Of a stretch of 64,000 nt of DNA, positions 43,708 through 52,430 are shown in pieces (position 1 is the stretch's first letter; the number at the start of each line of letters is the position of its first letter). Both the position numbers and the translations under genes were made by a program. The notes under the pieces were generated by a model. It was not told where the DNA came from, did not search any database, and was given only the letters and a program-made list of their open reading frames with translations. The stretch is from Tistrella mobilis KA081020-065 (GTDB taxonomy: Bacteria > Pseudomonadota > Alphaproteobacteria > Tistrellales > Tistrellaceae): contig NC_017957.2 of assembly GCF_000264455.2 (NCBI RefSeq), positions 310,001 to 374,000 of the forward strand. Direction: 5' to 3'.

Positions 43708-44876
43708 GGCACGGCGTCTCCTCTGTCGGCGGTGTGGCGGGCGAGCACCCGGGCATAGACGGCGAGCATTGCGTCGGCCTGGCGGGCGTGGGAGAAGGTG
43801 GCGGCCCGGGTGGTGGCCAGCAGGCCCATGCGGCCCAGGGCCGCCGGGTCGCGGACCAGCCCGTCGAGCGCGTCGCGCACCGCGTGCGGGTCGTGCGGGT
43901 CGACGAAACAGGCGCAGTCGTCCCAAAGCTCGCGATGGGTGGGGATGTCGGACAGCACCAGCGCCGCACCGGCGCCGGCCGCTTCCAGCACCGACAGGCC
44001 GAAGGGTTCATAGAGCGCCAGCGAGACGAAGATCGCGGCCTCGGCCATGCGGGCGCGGAGGGCGCGATTGGGCAGGCTGCCCAGATGGGTGACATGAACC
44101 GGCCGCGGCCCAGCCCCTCCCGACCCGGCCCCTCCCGACCCCGAACTTCCTGGCCCCTCCAGCGGGCCGGCGATCTCCACCGGCCAGAGCGCGCCCTCGG
44201 CGGCGGCATCCAGAACGGTCAGGTTCTTGGCCGGATCCCACCAGCGGGCGGCGGCGAGCGCCACCTGCCGCTTCCGGCCCGCCATCACCGGCACGGCGGC
44301 ATTGGGCACCACCGCCAAGTCGGGAAGCGCGCCATAGATCGCGGTCATGGCGGCGGCGAAAGCGTGGCTGGGGCTGATCACCGCATCGGCCGCCGCCAGG
44401 CCCCGGGCGGTCGCCGCACCATGCCAGGCGAGGTTGAGCGGCGGGGTCTCGCCCCGCACCGCCTGCCACCAGGTCGACAGGCAGGAATGGGCGGCGGCGA
44501 TGCGCGGAAGATGCGGGCTCAGAAACGGCAGCAGCGGCGGGTTGTTGACCTGCACCAGATCGGCGCCCGCGGCGGTGACCGCGGCGGCGAGCGCCCGGCC
44601 GCTTTCGGACAGGGCCTCGGGCCCCTCGACCTGCCAGTCGAGCGGCCGGTCGATCCAGTCCAGCGCGACGCCCGCCTCATAGGCCTCGTCGCGCTGCGCT
44701 TCCGACGGCCGGGGGCCGAGGCCGATCAGCAGGGGCTCCACCACCTGCGGTGCGTCATCGGCCACCGCCAGCGCCCGGCCCTTCAGCGTGCCGGCCAGGT
44801 CGAGCGCATAGCGCCACACACCCCCCACCGCATCGGTCGTGATCACCAGATTGAGCGGCGGGCTCAGCGTCCGCAT
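43704..44876 (-). CDS. Glycosyltransferase family 4-like
   Basis: A 390-residue GT-B protein. NLVITTDAVGGVWRYALDLA, AADAVISPSHAFAAAM, RARMAEAAIFVSLALYEPFG and SVLEAAGAGAALVLSDIP show the GT4 nucleotide-sugar site (E-x7-E). A Gly/Ser linker of about 15 residues (encoded by 15-bp repeats at 44111-44140) interrupts the C-terminal domain. Confidence 0.85.
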   Translation of the reverse strand: MRTLSPPLNLVITTDAVGGVWRYALDLAGTLKGRALAVADDAPQVVEPLLIGLGPRPSEAQRDEAYEAGVALDWIDRPLDWQVEGPEALSESGRALAAAVTAAGADLVQVNNPPLLPFLSPHLPRIAAAHSCLSTWWQAVRGETPPLNLAWHGAATARGLAAADAVISPSHAFAAAMTAIYGALPDLAVVPNAAVPVMAGRKRQVALAAARWWDPAKNLTVLDAAAEGALWPVEIAGPLEGPGSSGSGGAGSGGAGPRPVHVTHLGSLPNRALRARMAEAAIFVSLALYEPFGLSVLEAAGAGAALVLSDIPTHRELWDDCACFVDPHDPHAVRDALDGLVRDPAALGRMGLLATTRAATFSHARQADAMLAVYARVLARHTADRGDAVP

Positions 44877-46162
44877 GCCGCCTCCAGCCGGTCGAGGGGT
44901 ACCGGGCGTTCGTCCTGAATGTCGCTGAACCGGTCGAAGGCCGCCAGATAATGCTCATGCGCCCGTTCCCAGGCCCGGTCGTCCGGGCGGCCCCAGAGCG
45001 CGTGATATTGCGGCGAGGCGGGGTAGGGATAAAGCGGCACGGGATCATTGGCCCAGACGCCATGGGCCTGAACATGGGCGCGCCAGGCGGCGATGTCGTC
45101 CGGGTCGTCTTCGGGCGTGCCGATCAGATTGGCCTGGACGAAGGGCACATGGCGGCGGGCCTCGATCAGCAGCGCGGTCAGCTCGTCGGTGCCGATGCGG
45201 CAGCGCTTGGCCAGGGCATCGCGGCCGGCGACGGTCAGGCTTTCGACGCCCGCCTCGATCGACACGCAGCCCGCCCGGCCCAGCAGCTCCAGCATGCCGG
45301 GTTTCCAGAGGTCGATGCGGGTCTGGATGCCGAAGCGCAGATCGCGCGCGACCAGCGCCTCCAGCAGCGGCTTCTGCGGCAGGAAGATCTCGTCGATGAA
45401 ATAGACGTAAGTGACGCCCTGGTCGATCAGCCGGTCGATCTCTTCCAGCACCAGATCCAGCCGACGGCGGCGATAGCCGTCGCGGAAATCCAGCTTGGCG
45501 CAGAAGCTGCAGGCATAGGGGCAGCCGCGCGAGGCCTCCACCTCGGCCCCGGGGCCGTCGGGGGCGGCGTCGAAGCGGTGGTGGTGATGGTCGTGGCGCT
45601 GCAGCCATTCGGTCGGCCAGTGCAGCGCCGGCAGATCCTTGAAGCCGCCGATATGCGGGCGGCCATTGACCAGGGTGTCGCCGCCGGTCCGCCAGGCGGT
45701 GGCGGGCACGCGGCGCATGGCCTCCAGGCCGGGCGCGGCGGCGAGGCTGGCGATCACCTCTTCGCATTCGCCCATCACCACCGCATCGGCGGTCAGCTTG
45801 CGCAGCGTCGCCCCCGGGGTGGACGAACCATGGGGCCCGACCGCGATCCGGATGCCGCCGCGGCCGCCCAGGCGGTTGAGGAAGGCGGCCGGCACCCGCA
45901 ATTCGGGCGGCGCACAGCGCCAGAACAGATAGCTGGGCGCGGTGGTGACCACGGTCATGGCCGGCGCGAAGGCGGCGACGCGGGCCACCGCCGCGGCCTC
46001 GTCCAGCCCTTCGAGATGGGCGTCGATCAGCAGCACCTCGTGGCCGGCCTCGGTCAGCAGCGCACGGGCATAGCCCAGTTCCAGCGGCAGATGCGGCTCG
46101 CGGCAGCCGAAATAGATGCTGCCGTCGAAGCTCCAGGGCGGGTTGACGAGTGCGATCTTCAT
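44864..46162 (-). CDS. B12-binding radical SAM protein (TIGR04295-like)
   Basis: A 432-residue protein from ATG 46162. The N-terminal cobalamin-binding-like domain (KIALVNPPWSFDGSIYFGC, GHEVLLIDAHLEGLDEAAA) is followed by the radical SAM CxxxCxxC at C214, C218, C221 (RGCPYACSFCAK). Such enzymes often methylate unactivated carbons or rearrange sugars. The gene neighbours (methyltransferase, epimerases, GTs) suggest a modified sugar. A His run precedes the Cys motif (residues 190-195). Confidence 0.88.
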   Translation of the reverse strand: MKIALVNPPWSFDGSIYFGCREPHLPLELGYARALLTEAGHEVLLIDAHLEGLDEAAAVARVAAFAPAMTVVTTAPSYLFWRCAPPELRVPAAFLNRLGGRGGIRIAVGPHGSSTPGATLRKLTADAVVMGECEEVIASLAAAPGLEAMRRVPATAWRTGGDTLVNGRPHIGGFKDLPALHWPTEWLQRHDHHHHRFDAAPDGPGAEVEASRGCPYACSFCAKLDFRDGYRRRRLDLVLEEIDRLIDQGVTYVYFIDEIFLPQKPLLEALVARDLRFGIQTRIDLWKPGMLELLGRAGCVSIEAGVESLTVAGRDALAKRCRIGTDELTALLIEARRHVPFVQANLIGTPEDDPDDIAAWRAHVQAHGVWANDPVPLYPYPASPQYHALWGRPDDRAWERAHEHYLAAFDRFSDIQDERPVPLDRLEAACGR

Positions 46163-48207
46163 GCGGTGAGACTCCAATCCGCCGGTGCGGTGGCATCGGT
46201 GGCGGCGATGCCTTCCGCGACCAGCCAGTCATGCAGGTGTTTCAGCCCCGCCGCCCAGTCGATCCGGCGCTGCCAGCCGGTTTCGGCCTCCAGCCGGCGG
46301 GTATCGGCCACGAACCACAGCTGATCGCCGGTGCGCGGCCGGTCGTGATCGAGGGTGACGGGACGGCCGGTCAGGCGCCGGATCGCGTCCAGCACCGTGG
46401 TCAGGCTGACGGCATTGGCGGGGCCGCCGCCCAGGTTGAAGGCGCGGCCGGCCAGGCGGTCGATATTGCCGCGCACCGCCAGATAGGCGGCCACGGCATC
46501 GTGGACATGCAGCACGTCGCGCACCTGAAAACCGTCGCCGAACAGGGTGATGGCCTCGCCCTTGAGCGCACGGATCAGGAAATGGGCCACCCAGCCCTGA
46601 TCCTCGGTGCCGAACTGGCGCGGGCCGTAGATGCAGCTCATTCTGAGCACCGCGGTCGGCAGGCCGAAGGAGGCGGCATAGTCCAGAACGTACTGATCGG
46701 CCGCTCCCTTGGAACAGCCATAGGGTGTCGCAAGGTCGAGCGGCCGGTCCTCGCCGATGCCGAAGCGGCGGAGCCCGGGATCGGCCGGCAGATGGCCGGC
46801 CGGGGTCAGCTCCGTCGCCACGTCGCCCAGATGGCCATAGACCTTGTTGGTGCTGGCGAAGACCAGCGGCGGCGGCACCGGGCGCGCGCGCAGCGCCTCC
46901 AGCAGATGCAGCGTGCCGCCGGCATTGATGGCGAAATCCTCGACCGGGGCCACCAGGCTTTCGGTCACCGCCACCTGGGCCGCCAGATGAAACACCGAGG
47001 CGGCATCGCCTGCGGCATCCCCCAGGGCATCCAGATCGCGGATATCGGCGGCATGCAGCGTCACCCGGTCGCCATGGCGGGCGCGCAGCCAGTCGACATT
47101 GGAGGCGACGCCCGGCCTCGACAAATTGTCGAAGAGCAGAACTTCCTCGCCTTTCGCGAGTAGGGCATCGGCCAGATTGGCGCCGATGAACCCGGCGCCG
47201 CCGGTGATCAGCACCGGGGCGGCGGCACGCTGCGATACCGCCCCCGCCTCGCGGGTGGTGGCGATCTTGCGGCGCACCGCTTCCACCCCGCCCCGGCGCA
47301 GCAGCCGGGCCAGCAGCTTGTCGCGGCCGCGGGTGTCGAGCACGCCCATATGGTAGTGCCGGATGTCGAAGCCGCGGCCTTCCTGGATGGCGGTCTCGGC
47401 CGGCAGATCTTGCAGCGCATACCAGTAGAGCCGGTCGGCCGGGGCATCCAGCGCATCGAGGAAGCGGCGGGCCTGTTCGCGCTGATCATGGCGCCAGGTC
47501 GAATAGCCGGCCTCGGTGATCCAGATCTGGGCGTCGGGGCGGTAGCGGTCCAGCAGCGTGCGCAGCTGGCCGATATGCGCCTCCCAGCCGCCCCAGACCC
47601 CCGCCTCGCTGTCCCAGGTGCCGGGAAACCCGTGCAGGCCCACGGCCGAGACGGTGCCCAGGATGCCGCGTTCGCCCATCAACTCCAGCCAGGCCATGTC
47701 GAAGGGGCAGGGCCCCCCCAGCACCACCGGCCAGCCGCGCTTTTCCGCCCACCAGGCGGCGGCGCCGATCATCTCGCAGAAGATCGACCAGTCGCGATCC
47801 ACCCGCCAGTCCCAGTCGAGCAGGTTGTTGGGCTCGTTCCAAAGCTCGATCCGCGGGAAATGGCGGCCGTGGCGGGTCAGGACATGGTCGACGAAATCGG
47901 CCAGATCCCGCGGCCGCCGCGGCGGGCCCGAGGCGGTGCCGGTGACCGAGAGCGAGGGCGGGGTATAATGGATGCAGGGCAGCACCTCCACCCGGGCGGC
48001 CAGCGTCGGCAGCAGCCAGTCGTACCAGTCCTGGCCGCCCTCGGCGTGATAATCGGCCCAGGAGAGATGCGTGCGCAGCCACGACACGCCCATCGCCTCC
48101 ATATGGTCCAGGCAGGCATGCACGCGGTCGTGATCGCCGGGCCGGAACCATTCGGTCAGGCCGAAGGCGGGGCCGGATGGATTGTGATCGGGGGGAAGCG
48201 CCGTCAT
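46159..48207 (-). CDS. Glycoside hydrolase - NAD-dependent epimerase fusion
   Basis: A 682-residue fusion. Residues 1 to about 310 are a TIM-barrel glycoside hydrolase of clan A type with acid/base E125 in ELWNEPNNLL and nucleophile E232 in IWITEAGYST. From about 331 a full extended SDR follows: PVLITGGAGFIGANLADALL, TNKVYGHLGD, TPYGCSKGAADQYV and FNLGGGPANAVSLTTV, of CDP-paratose epimerase type. The reading frame is continuous. This is an unusual pairing of a sugar-cleaving and a nucleotide-sugar enzyme. Confidence 0.82.
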   Translation of the reverse strand: MTALPPDHNPSGPAFGLTEWFRPGDHDRVHACLDHMEAMGVSWLRTHLSWADYHAEGGQDWYDWLLPTLAARVEVLPCIHYTPPSLSVTGTASGPPRRPRDLADFVDHVLTRHGRHFPRIELWNEPNNLLDWDWRVDRDWSIFCEMIGAAAWWAEKRGWPVVLGGPCPFDMAWLELMGERGILGTVSAVGLHGFPGTWDSEAGVWGGWEAHIGQLRTLLDRYRPDAQIWITEAGYSTWRHDQREQARRFLDALDAPADRLYWYALQDLPAETAIQEGRGFDIRHYHMGVLDTRGRDKLLARLLRRGGVEAVRRKIATTREAGAVSQRAAAPVLITGGAGFIGANLADALLAKGEEVLLFDNLSRPGVASNVDWLRARHGDRVTLHAADIRDLDALGDAAGDAASVFHLAAQVAVTESLVAPVEDFAINAGGTLHLLEALRARPVPPPLVFASTNKVYGHLGDVATELTPAGHLPADPGLRRFGIGEDRPLDLATPYGCSKGAADQYVLDYAASFGLPTAVLRMSCIYGPRQFGTEDQGWVAHFLIRALKGEAITLFGDGFQVRDVLHVHDAVAAYLAVRGNIDRLAGRAFNLGGGPANAVSLTTVLDAIRRLTGRPVTLDHDRPRTGDQLWFVADTRRLEAETGWQRRIDWAAGLKHLHDWLVAEGIAATDATAPADWSLTA

Positions 48208-49322
48208 ACCACCAGCCCCCGCGTCTCCAGCTCGCGCCGGGCATCGGCGACGCGGTCGGCCGCCTGCTGGGTGGACACCCAGCGCACCAGTTCGAACACC
48301 GTCTCTTCCAGCGGCAATTGCGGCTCGAAGCCGAGACGGGTGCGGGCATGGGTGATGTCGGCGATGCAGTGGCGCACGTCGCCGACCCGCGATTTCTGCA
48401 GGATTTCGGGGACAAGATCGTCGCGATCCATGGCGCGCGCCAGCAGGCGTGCCACGCCTGAGACGGTATAGACCCGGCCGCTTGCGATGTTGAACACCTC
48501 GCCGCCGATGCCGGGGGTTTCCAGCGCCAGGCGGAAGGCGCGGGCGACGTCGCGGACATGGACGAAATCGCGCTGCTGTTCGCCGTCTTCGAAGACCAGC
48601 GGCGGCTGGCCGTTGAGCAGCCGGCCGGCGAAGATCGCCAGCACCCCGGTATAGGGGTTGGACAGCATCTGCCCGGGGCCGAAGGTGTTGAACAACCTGA
48701 GCGCCACGGCATCGATGCCATAGGCGGCGCCCAGCATCAGGGTCAGCCGTTCCTGATCGTATTTGGTGAGGGCATAGACCGAATTGAGGTCGGGGCGCTT
48801 GCTCTCGGGCGTCGGCGCCGGCACGAGCGGCCGGCCGTCGGGTGCCACAGGATCCCAGCGGCCGGCCTTCACCTCGTCCGCCACCCGGCGGACGTCATCC
48901 ACCGCAGCGCCATCCCCGGCCGTGCGGTACAGCCCCTCGCCGTAAATGCTCATCGACGAGGCGACGATCAGGCGGCGGATGCCCGCCTTGACCAGCTGCT
49001 GCATCAGCACCGCGGTGCCGAAGCTGTTGACCGACACATAGCGGTCGATCTCGTACATGCTCTGGCCGACACCGACATCGGCGGCCAGATTGATCACCGC
49101 ATCCACGCCATCCAGCGTGCGGGCGACCAGATCGGCATCACGGATGTCGCCCCGCACGAAGTCGACCGCAGGCGGCAGGCCGCCATCCGGGGACGGATCG
49201 GGGCCATGCGCCTGGTCGATCAGGCTGTCCAGCACGCGGACACGATGCCCGGCGCCGAGCAGTTCGGTGCAGACGTGGCGGCCGATGAAACCGGCGCCAC
49301 CGGTGACGAGGACTGTACTCAT
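48204..49322 (-). CDS. NAD-dependent sugar epimerase/dehydratase
   Basis: A 372-residue extended SDR from ATG 49322. STVLVTGGAGFIGRHVCTEL (NAD loop), VINLAADVGVGQSMYEIDRY, SSMSIYGEG, NSVYALTKYDQERL (Y-x3-K) and RLFNTFGPGQ. Probably a UDP/GDP-hexose epimerase. It is first in the leftward cluster. A weak EcfG-type match lies about 66 nt upstream (49388-49412). Confidence 0.85.
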   Translation of the reverse strand: MSTVLVTGGAGFIGRHVCTELLGAGHRVRVLDSLIDQAHGPDPSPDGGLPPAVDFVRGDIRDADLVARTLDGVDAVINLAADVGVGQSMYEIDRYVSVNSFGTAVLMQQLVKAGIRRLIVASSMSIYGEGLYRTAGDGAAVDDVRRVADEVKAGRWDPVAPDGRPLVPAPTPESKRPDLNSVYALTKYDQERLTLMLGAAYGIDAVALRLFNTFGPGQMLSNPYTGVLAIFAGRLLNGQPPLVFEDGEQQRDFVHVRDVARAFRLALETPGIGGEVFNIASGRVYTVSGVARLLARAMDRDDLVPEILQKSRVGDVRHCIADITHARTRLGFEPQLPLEETVFELVRWVSTQQAADRVADARRELETRGLVV

Positions 49323-49387
49323 GCGGCAACTTCCCGGAGGTCGTCTTCCCTGAAGGGCCGGACCGTCCGGCCCGGTGTCTGACAATC

Positions 49388-49412
49388 AACCGGCCGGGGA
49401 AGAAAAGGTTGC
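49388..49412 (-). promoter_or_regulatory. Weak EcfG-like promoter match upstream of the saccharide cluster
   Basis: Reverse strand GCAAC (49412-49408), 16-nt spacer, GGTT (49391-49388). It differs from the consensus at one -35 base and one -10 base and is 66 nt before the start, so confidence is low. Confidence 0.25.
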
Positions 49413-49480
49413 CTCTGAGCAAGATGCCGTTGAAGACGAAGCCGTCAGGTGGAGAAGAAGAGGAAGATGCCGCGCGCGCC

Positions 49481-49538
49481 CTCAGGCGCCGGACCCTCAG
49501 GCGCCGGACCCTCAGGCGTCGGACCCTCAGGCGTCGGG
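49481..49538 (-). repeat. Four-copy 15-bp tandem repeat over the sigma-factor stop codon
   Basis: Units at 49481, 49496, 49511 and 49526 (plus strand CTCAGGCGCCGGACC or CTCAGGCGTCGGACC). On the coding strand each unit repeats an in-frame GCC TGA, giving four successive in-frame stops at 15-nt spacing. Confidence 0.9.
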
Positions 49539-50114
49539 GCGCGCCGGCCGCCGGTCGGTGTCGTCCGCAGCGATACGGCTGCGACGGCTGCCACCGGTGA
49601 TGTCGTCAAGGAAGTCGTGTTCGTCCTCGCTGTCGAGCAGGCGGAGCAGGGCCGTGCGGGCCCGGCTGACCCGGCTCTTGATCGTGCCGAGGGCGCAGCC
49701 GCAGATTTCCGCGGCCTCTTCGTAACTCATGCCGCCGCCACCCACGAGCATCAGTGCCTCGCGCTGATCGGCGGGAAGCTTGCGGACGGCCTCTTCGACC
49801 ATGCGCAGCTTCATCGACCATTCCTGAGCCGGCTTGACATGCACGCCGGGCAGATCCTCCACCACCAGCACGGGTTCACGCTGCTGCTTGTGATAAAGGG
49901 TGTAGAAGGTGTTGCGCTGGATGGTGAACAGCCAGGCGCGAAGGTTGGTGCCGGCGGTGAACTGGCCGGCATTGGCGATCGCCTTCGTCAGCGTTTCCTG
50001 AACCAGATCATCCGCTTCGCACGGATTCCTGGTCAGCGATCGGGCGAAGGCGCGCAAGGACGGGATCAAGGCAACGATTTCATCCTGAACGACCTGTTGG
50101 TGATGTTCCATCAT
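49527..50114 (-). CDS. ECF sigma factor, EcfG (general stress response) type
   Basis: A 195-residue sigma factor. Region 2: EIVALIPSLRAFARSLTRNP, ADDLVQETLTKAIANAGQF and NLRAWLFTIQRNTFYTLYHK. Region 4: LPADQREALMLVGGGGMSYE ... GCALGTIKSRVSRARTALL. This is the EcfG pattern of alphaproteobacteria, which reads GGAAC-N16/17-CGTT promoters. A C-terminal 20-residue tail is polar. No nepR or phyR is adjacent, unlike most ecfG loci. Start is ATG 50114 or 50111. Confidence 0.88.
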   Translation of the reverse strand: MMEHHQQVVQDEIVALIPSLRAFARSLTRNPCEADDLVQETLTKAIANAGQFTAGTNLRAWLFTIQRNTFYTLYHKQQREPVLVVEDLPGVHVKPAQEWSMKLRMVEEAVRKLPADQREALMLVGGGGMSYEEAAEICGCALGTIKSRVSRARTALLRLLDSEDEHDFLDDITGGSRRSRIAADDTDRRPARPDA

Positions 50115-50759
50115 GCGTGGCCCCTGTCCATTGTCATCGGGTCCGTGGTGGCTATCGGCTTTGGCGTGTCCGGGTGTCGGCGGAACCGGCTGGTGCCTCC
50201 GCTCCAGGGCGGGGCCGCCGGAAGATGTGGCGCGACCGGATGCGGCCTCCCTGCCGCCGGCCTGGAGTGGATCAGTCTGCGCGCCGTGCTGTGGCATCCG
50301 TATGTCCTCCCTGTTTCAACGGGTGGTCGCGGATCGTCGCGTGGTCATGACCCGAATTTGCGTGGCATTTCAGGCAAAAGGAGCCGATCTGCACCGGTTC
50401 CTCCGCCCCTCCCGGTCAGCGGTAGATCCTTCTGCAAAATGCGAGGATATTCACCGCAGCAGCGGGGAGGAATTGACCCACTCAGGAACCTTAATGCGGC
50501 CGCGGTAAGGATTCTTTAATCTAGTTTAACCGTTCCCGTGGTCACATGTGGCGTTTCACGAATTGTTGATGTGGTTGATATCACGGGATTTTCCCGGGCG
50601 ACTCTCCCGGGGGCCCCAAATCGGGCGCGGCGGAGCGGCGGACGAGCGGGGCGCGGTTCGCCCGCAGATTGAGGGTTCGTGCCCGCCTCGGGGTAGGGGG
50701 TTCGGCCAGATGAGACTGACAATTGCAATCGGCCACGATGTGGTTGCCCGAGGTGCGAT
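50115..50759. other. Intergenic region, 645 bp
   Basis: No convincing gene on either strand. It separates the sigma gene from the end of the respiratory operon. I did not find an EcfG promoter for the sigma gene itself. A short AT-rich stretch (50510-50580) may hold its promoter. Confidence 0.45.
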
Positions 50760-51269
50760 TCATCGCACCAACAGTTCCACGGCCACGATCATGCCCATAA
50801 ATATAATCGTTATGACACCAACCAGATAAAGCCCGCGGGGCAACCGCCGCGGTTGGCCACCGGGGGAGGGTTCCAGCCGGTCGCCGTCCAGCCCGGGGGC
50901 CGAAACCGGGTGATGAACCGTCTCTGCCGTCGCCGCGGCCGCGATGTCTGCCCCCTGGGGCGGCGTGCCCGCCGCTTCGTCATCGGTGCCGAGCGGCGCG
51001 GCGGCGGGGTCGACCACCGGCACCTTGTCGCCCGTCTGCCCCCGATCGATCCGGTCGCGCAGCTCCGCACTGGTCGGCGGCGCATCCGGCCGCACCGGCG
51101 GCAGATCCCCTGGTGCCGGCGCGATCGGCGCCGGATGCTCGCCCGAGGGCCGGGTGTCGCGCGGATCACGCGCGCCCGCTTCCATGTCGCGCGGATCACG
51201 CGCGCGCGCTTCCATGTCGCGCGGGTCTTGCGCGCAGTTTCTGGCTTCGGTGTCGCGCGGGTCGGTCAT
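50760..51269 (-). CDS. Single-pass membrane protein with N-terminal repeats
   Basis: A 169-residue protein. The N-terminus has four D-P-R-D-[MT]-E-A type repeats, two encoded by an exact-length 30-bp tandem unit (51156-51215). The middle is Pro/Ala/Asp-rich and disordered. One C-terminal TM segment (LYLVGVITIIFMGMIVAVEL) puts the long N-terminus on one membrane side. No family known. It is the last gene downstream of the tri-heme cytochrome. Confidence 0.6.
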   Translation of the reverse strand: MTDPRDTEARNCAQDPRDMEARARDPRDMEAGARDPRDTRPSGEHPAPIAPAPGDLPPVRPDAPPTSAELRDRIDRGQTGDKVPVVDPAAAPLGTDDEAAGTPPQGADIAAAATAETVHHPVSAPGLDGDRLEPSPGGQPRRLPRGLYLVGVITIIFMGMIVAVELLVR

Positions 51270-51305
51270 GATGTCATATCTCCGCAGACGGGGGCTCTTC
51301 GCCCG

Positions 51306-52430
51306 TCAATCCGCTGCGGGGGCGGCTGTTCCGCCGGGGAGCGTGTCACGATATCCCCGCCCCTTCTCCCCCCGCGCCAGCGCCGCCGCGACGGCCCTTA
51401 TGTCCGCATCCGACAGGCCGCTCGCGGCGCGGGTCATCACCTCGGCGCGGGGGCCGCCGCCGCGGGTGCCGGCGCGCCAGAGGTGGAGCTGGGTGGCGAG
51501 ATAGCCGGCATCCTGGCCGGCGAGGCGAGGGATGCCGGGTTTGGGGTCGGCGCCGCCCGCACCGTGGCAGGCGCTGCAGGCGGGCACGCGGGCTTCAGGC
51601 ATGCCGTCGGAGATGATCGCGGCACCCTGGGCCAGCCGCTCGGGATCGGCGTGGGCGGCGGGGTCCGGTTCCGGTCGTTGGCCGGCATAGTGGCGGGCGA
51701 GGCGGGCGATGGTGTCGTCGTCGAGACCGGCGGTCGCGACCTGCATGATGCCGCCGTCGCGGCGGCCGTCGCGGAAATCGATCAGTGTCGCCGCCAGATA
51801 ATCGGTCCGCTGGCCGCCGATCACCGGCACCGCGCCGCCGTCGGACCCGCCATCCGTGCCGTGGCAGGCCACACATCCGGCCCGGGCGGGCAGGCTGTCG
51901 CCGGCGTCCGCCGTGGCGGCGCGGCCGGAAAGCTGCGCATAATCGGCTGCGTCCATCTGCGGCAGGGCGCGCAGGAAGGCGACCATCGCCCAGACCTCGT
52001 CGTCGCGCGCCGGCGCCGGCCAGGCGGGCATGCCGCTGAATTTGATGCCATGGCCGACGATGCGGAACAGCTCGGCCGGGCTCCAGGCATCGGCGGCGTG
52101 TTCAAGCCCGGGCGGGCGCGGGGTCATGTTGAAGGGCAGTGGCCCGGCCGGGGCGCCCGGCGCGCCATGGCAGAAGCGGCAGGCGGTTTCGAAATGGCCG
52201 GCGGCGCGGCGCACCAGAACCGGGTCGTCGACCTCGGCGGGCGTTTCGACGAACAGCGCATCGGTGCGCACGGAATTCTGCATCACCCAATGCAGGAACC
52301 AGGCGGTGATCCGCCAATGGCCCGAACTGGCGGTGACCGGCATCAGCCCGGCCCAGAGCGCCACCAGCGCCGCAGCGGCCAGCCCGCCCAGGCCGTAGAG
52401 CAGGTGGCGGAGACGGATCCTGCGGTTCAT
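51306..52430 (-). CDS. Membrane-anchored tri-heme cytochrome c
   Basis: A 374-residue protein with an uncleaved N-terminal TM (about 10-30) and three CxxCH sites: CRFCH 84-88, CVACH 186-190 and CSACH 285-289, each followed by a Met-containing domain. It resembles alcohol/aldehyde-dehydrogenase cytochrome subunits. In this operon it could carry electrons from the PQQ dehydrogenase to the oxidase. ATGA overlap with the CtaG-type gene. Confidence 0.87.
   Translation of the reverse strand: MNRRIRLRHLLYGLGGLAAAALVALWAGLMPVTASSGHWRITAWFLHWVMQNSVRTDALFVETPAEVDDPVLVRRAAGHFETACRFCHGAPGAPAGPLPFNMTPRPPGLEHAADAWSPAELFRIVGHGIKFSGMPAWPAPARDDEVWAMVAFLRALPQMDAADYAQLSGRAATADAGDSLPARAGCVACHGTDGGSDGGAVPVIGGQRTDYLAATLIDFRDGRRDGGIMQVATAGLDDDTIARLARHYAGQRPEPDPAAHADPERLAQGAAIISDGMPEARVPACSACHGAGGADPKPGIPRLAGQDAGYLATQLHLWRAGTRGGGPRAEVMTRAASGLSDADIRAVAAALARGEKGRGYRDTLPGGTAAPAAD

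Noticed and set aside
50483-50505. GGAAC on the plus strand at about 50484 as an EcfG promoter
   Set aside because: No GTT at 16-18 nt downstream and no gene follows on that strand.
50115-50759. Short ORFs in the gap upstream of the sigma gene (60-130 codons), considered as possible NepR
   Set aside because: None contains the NepR helix pattern, and compositions look like non-coding GC-rich DNA.
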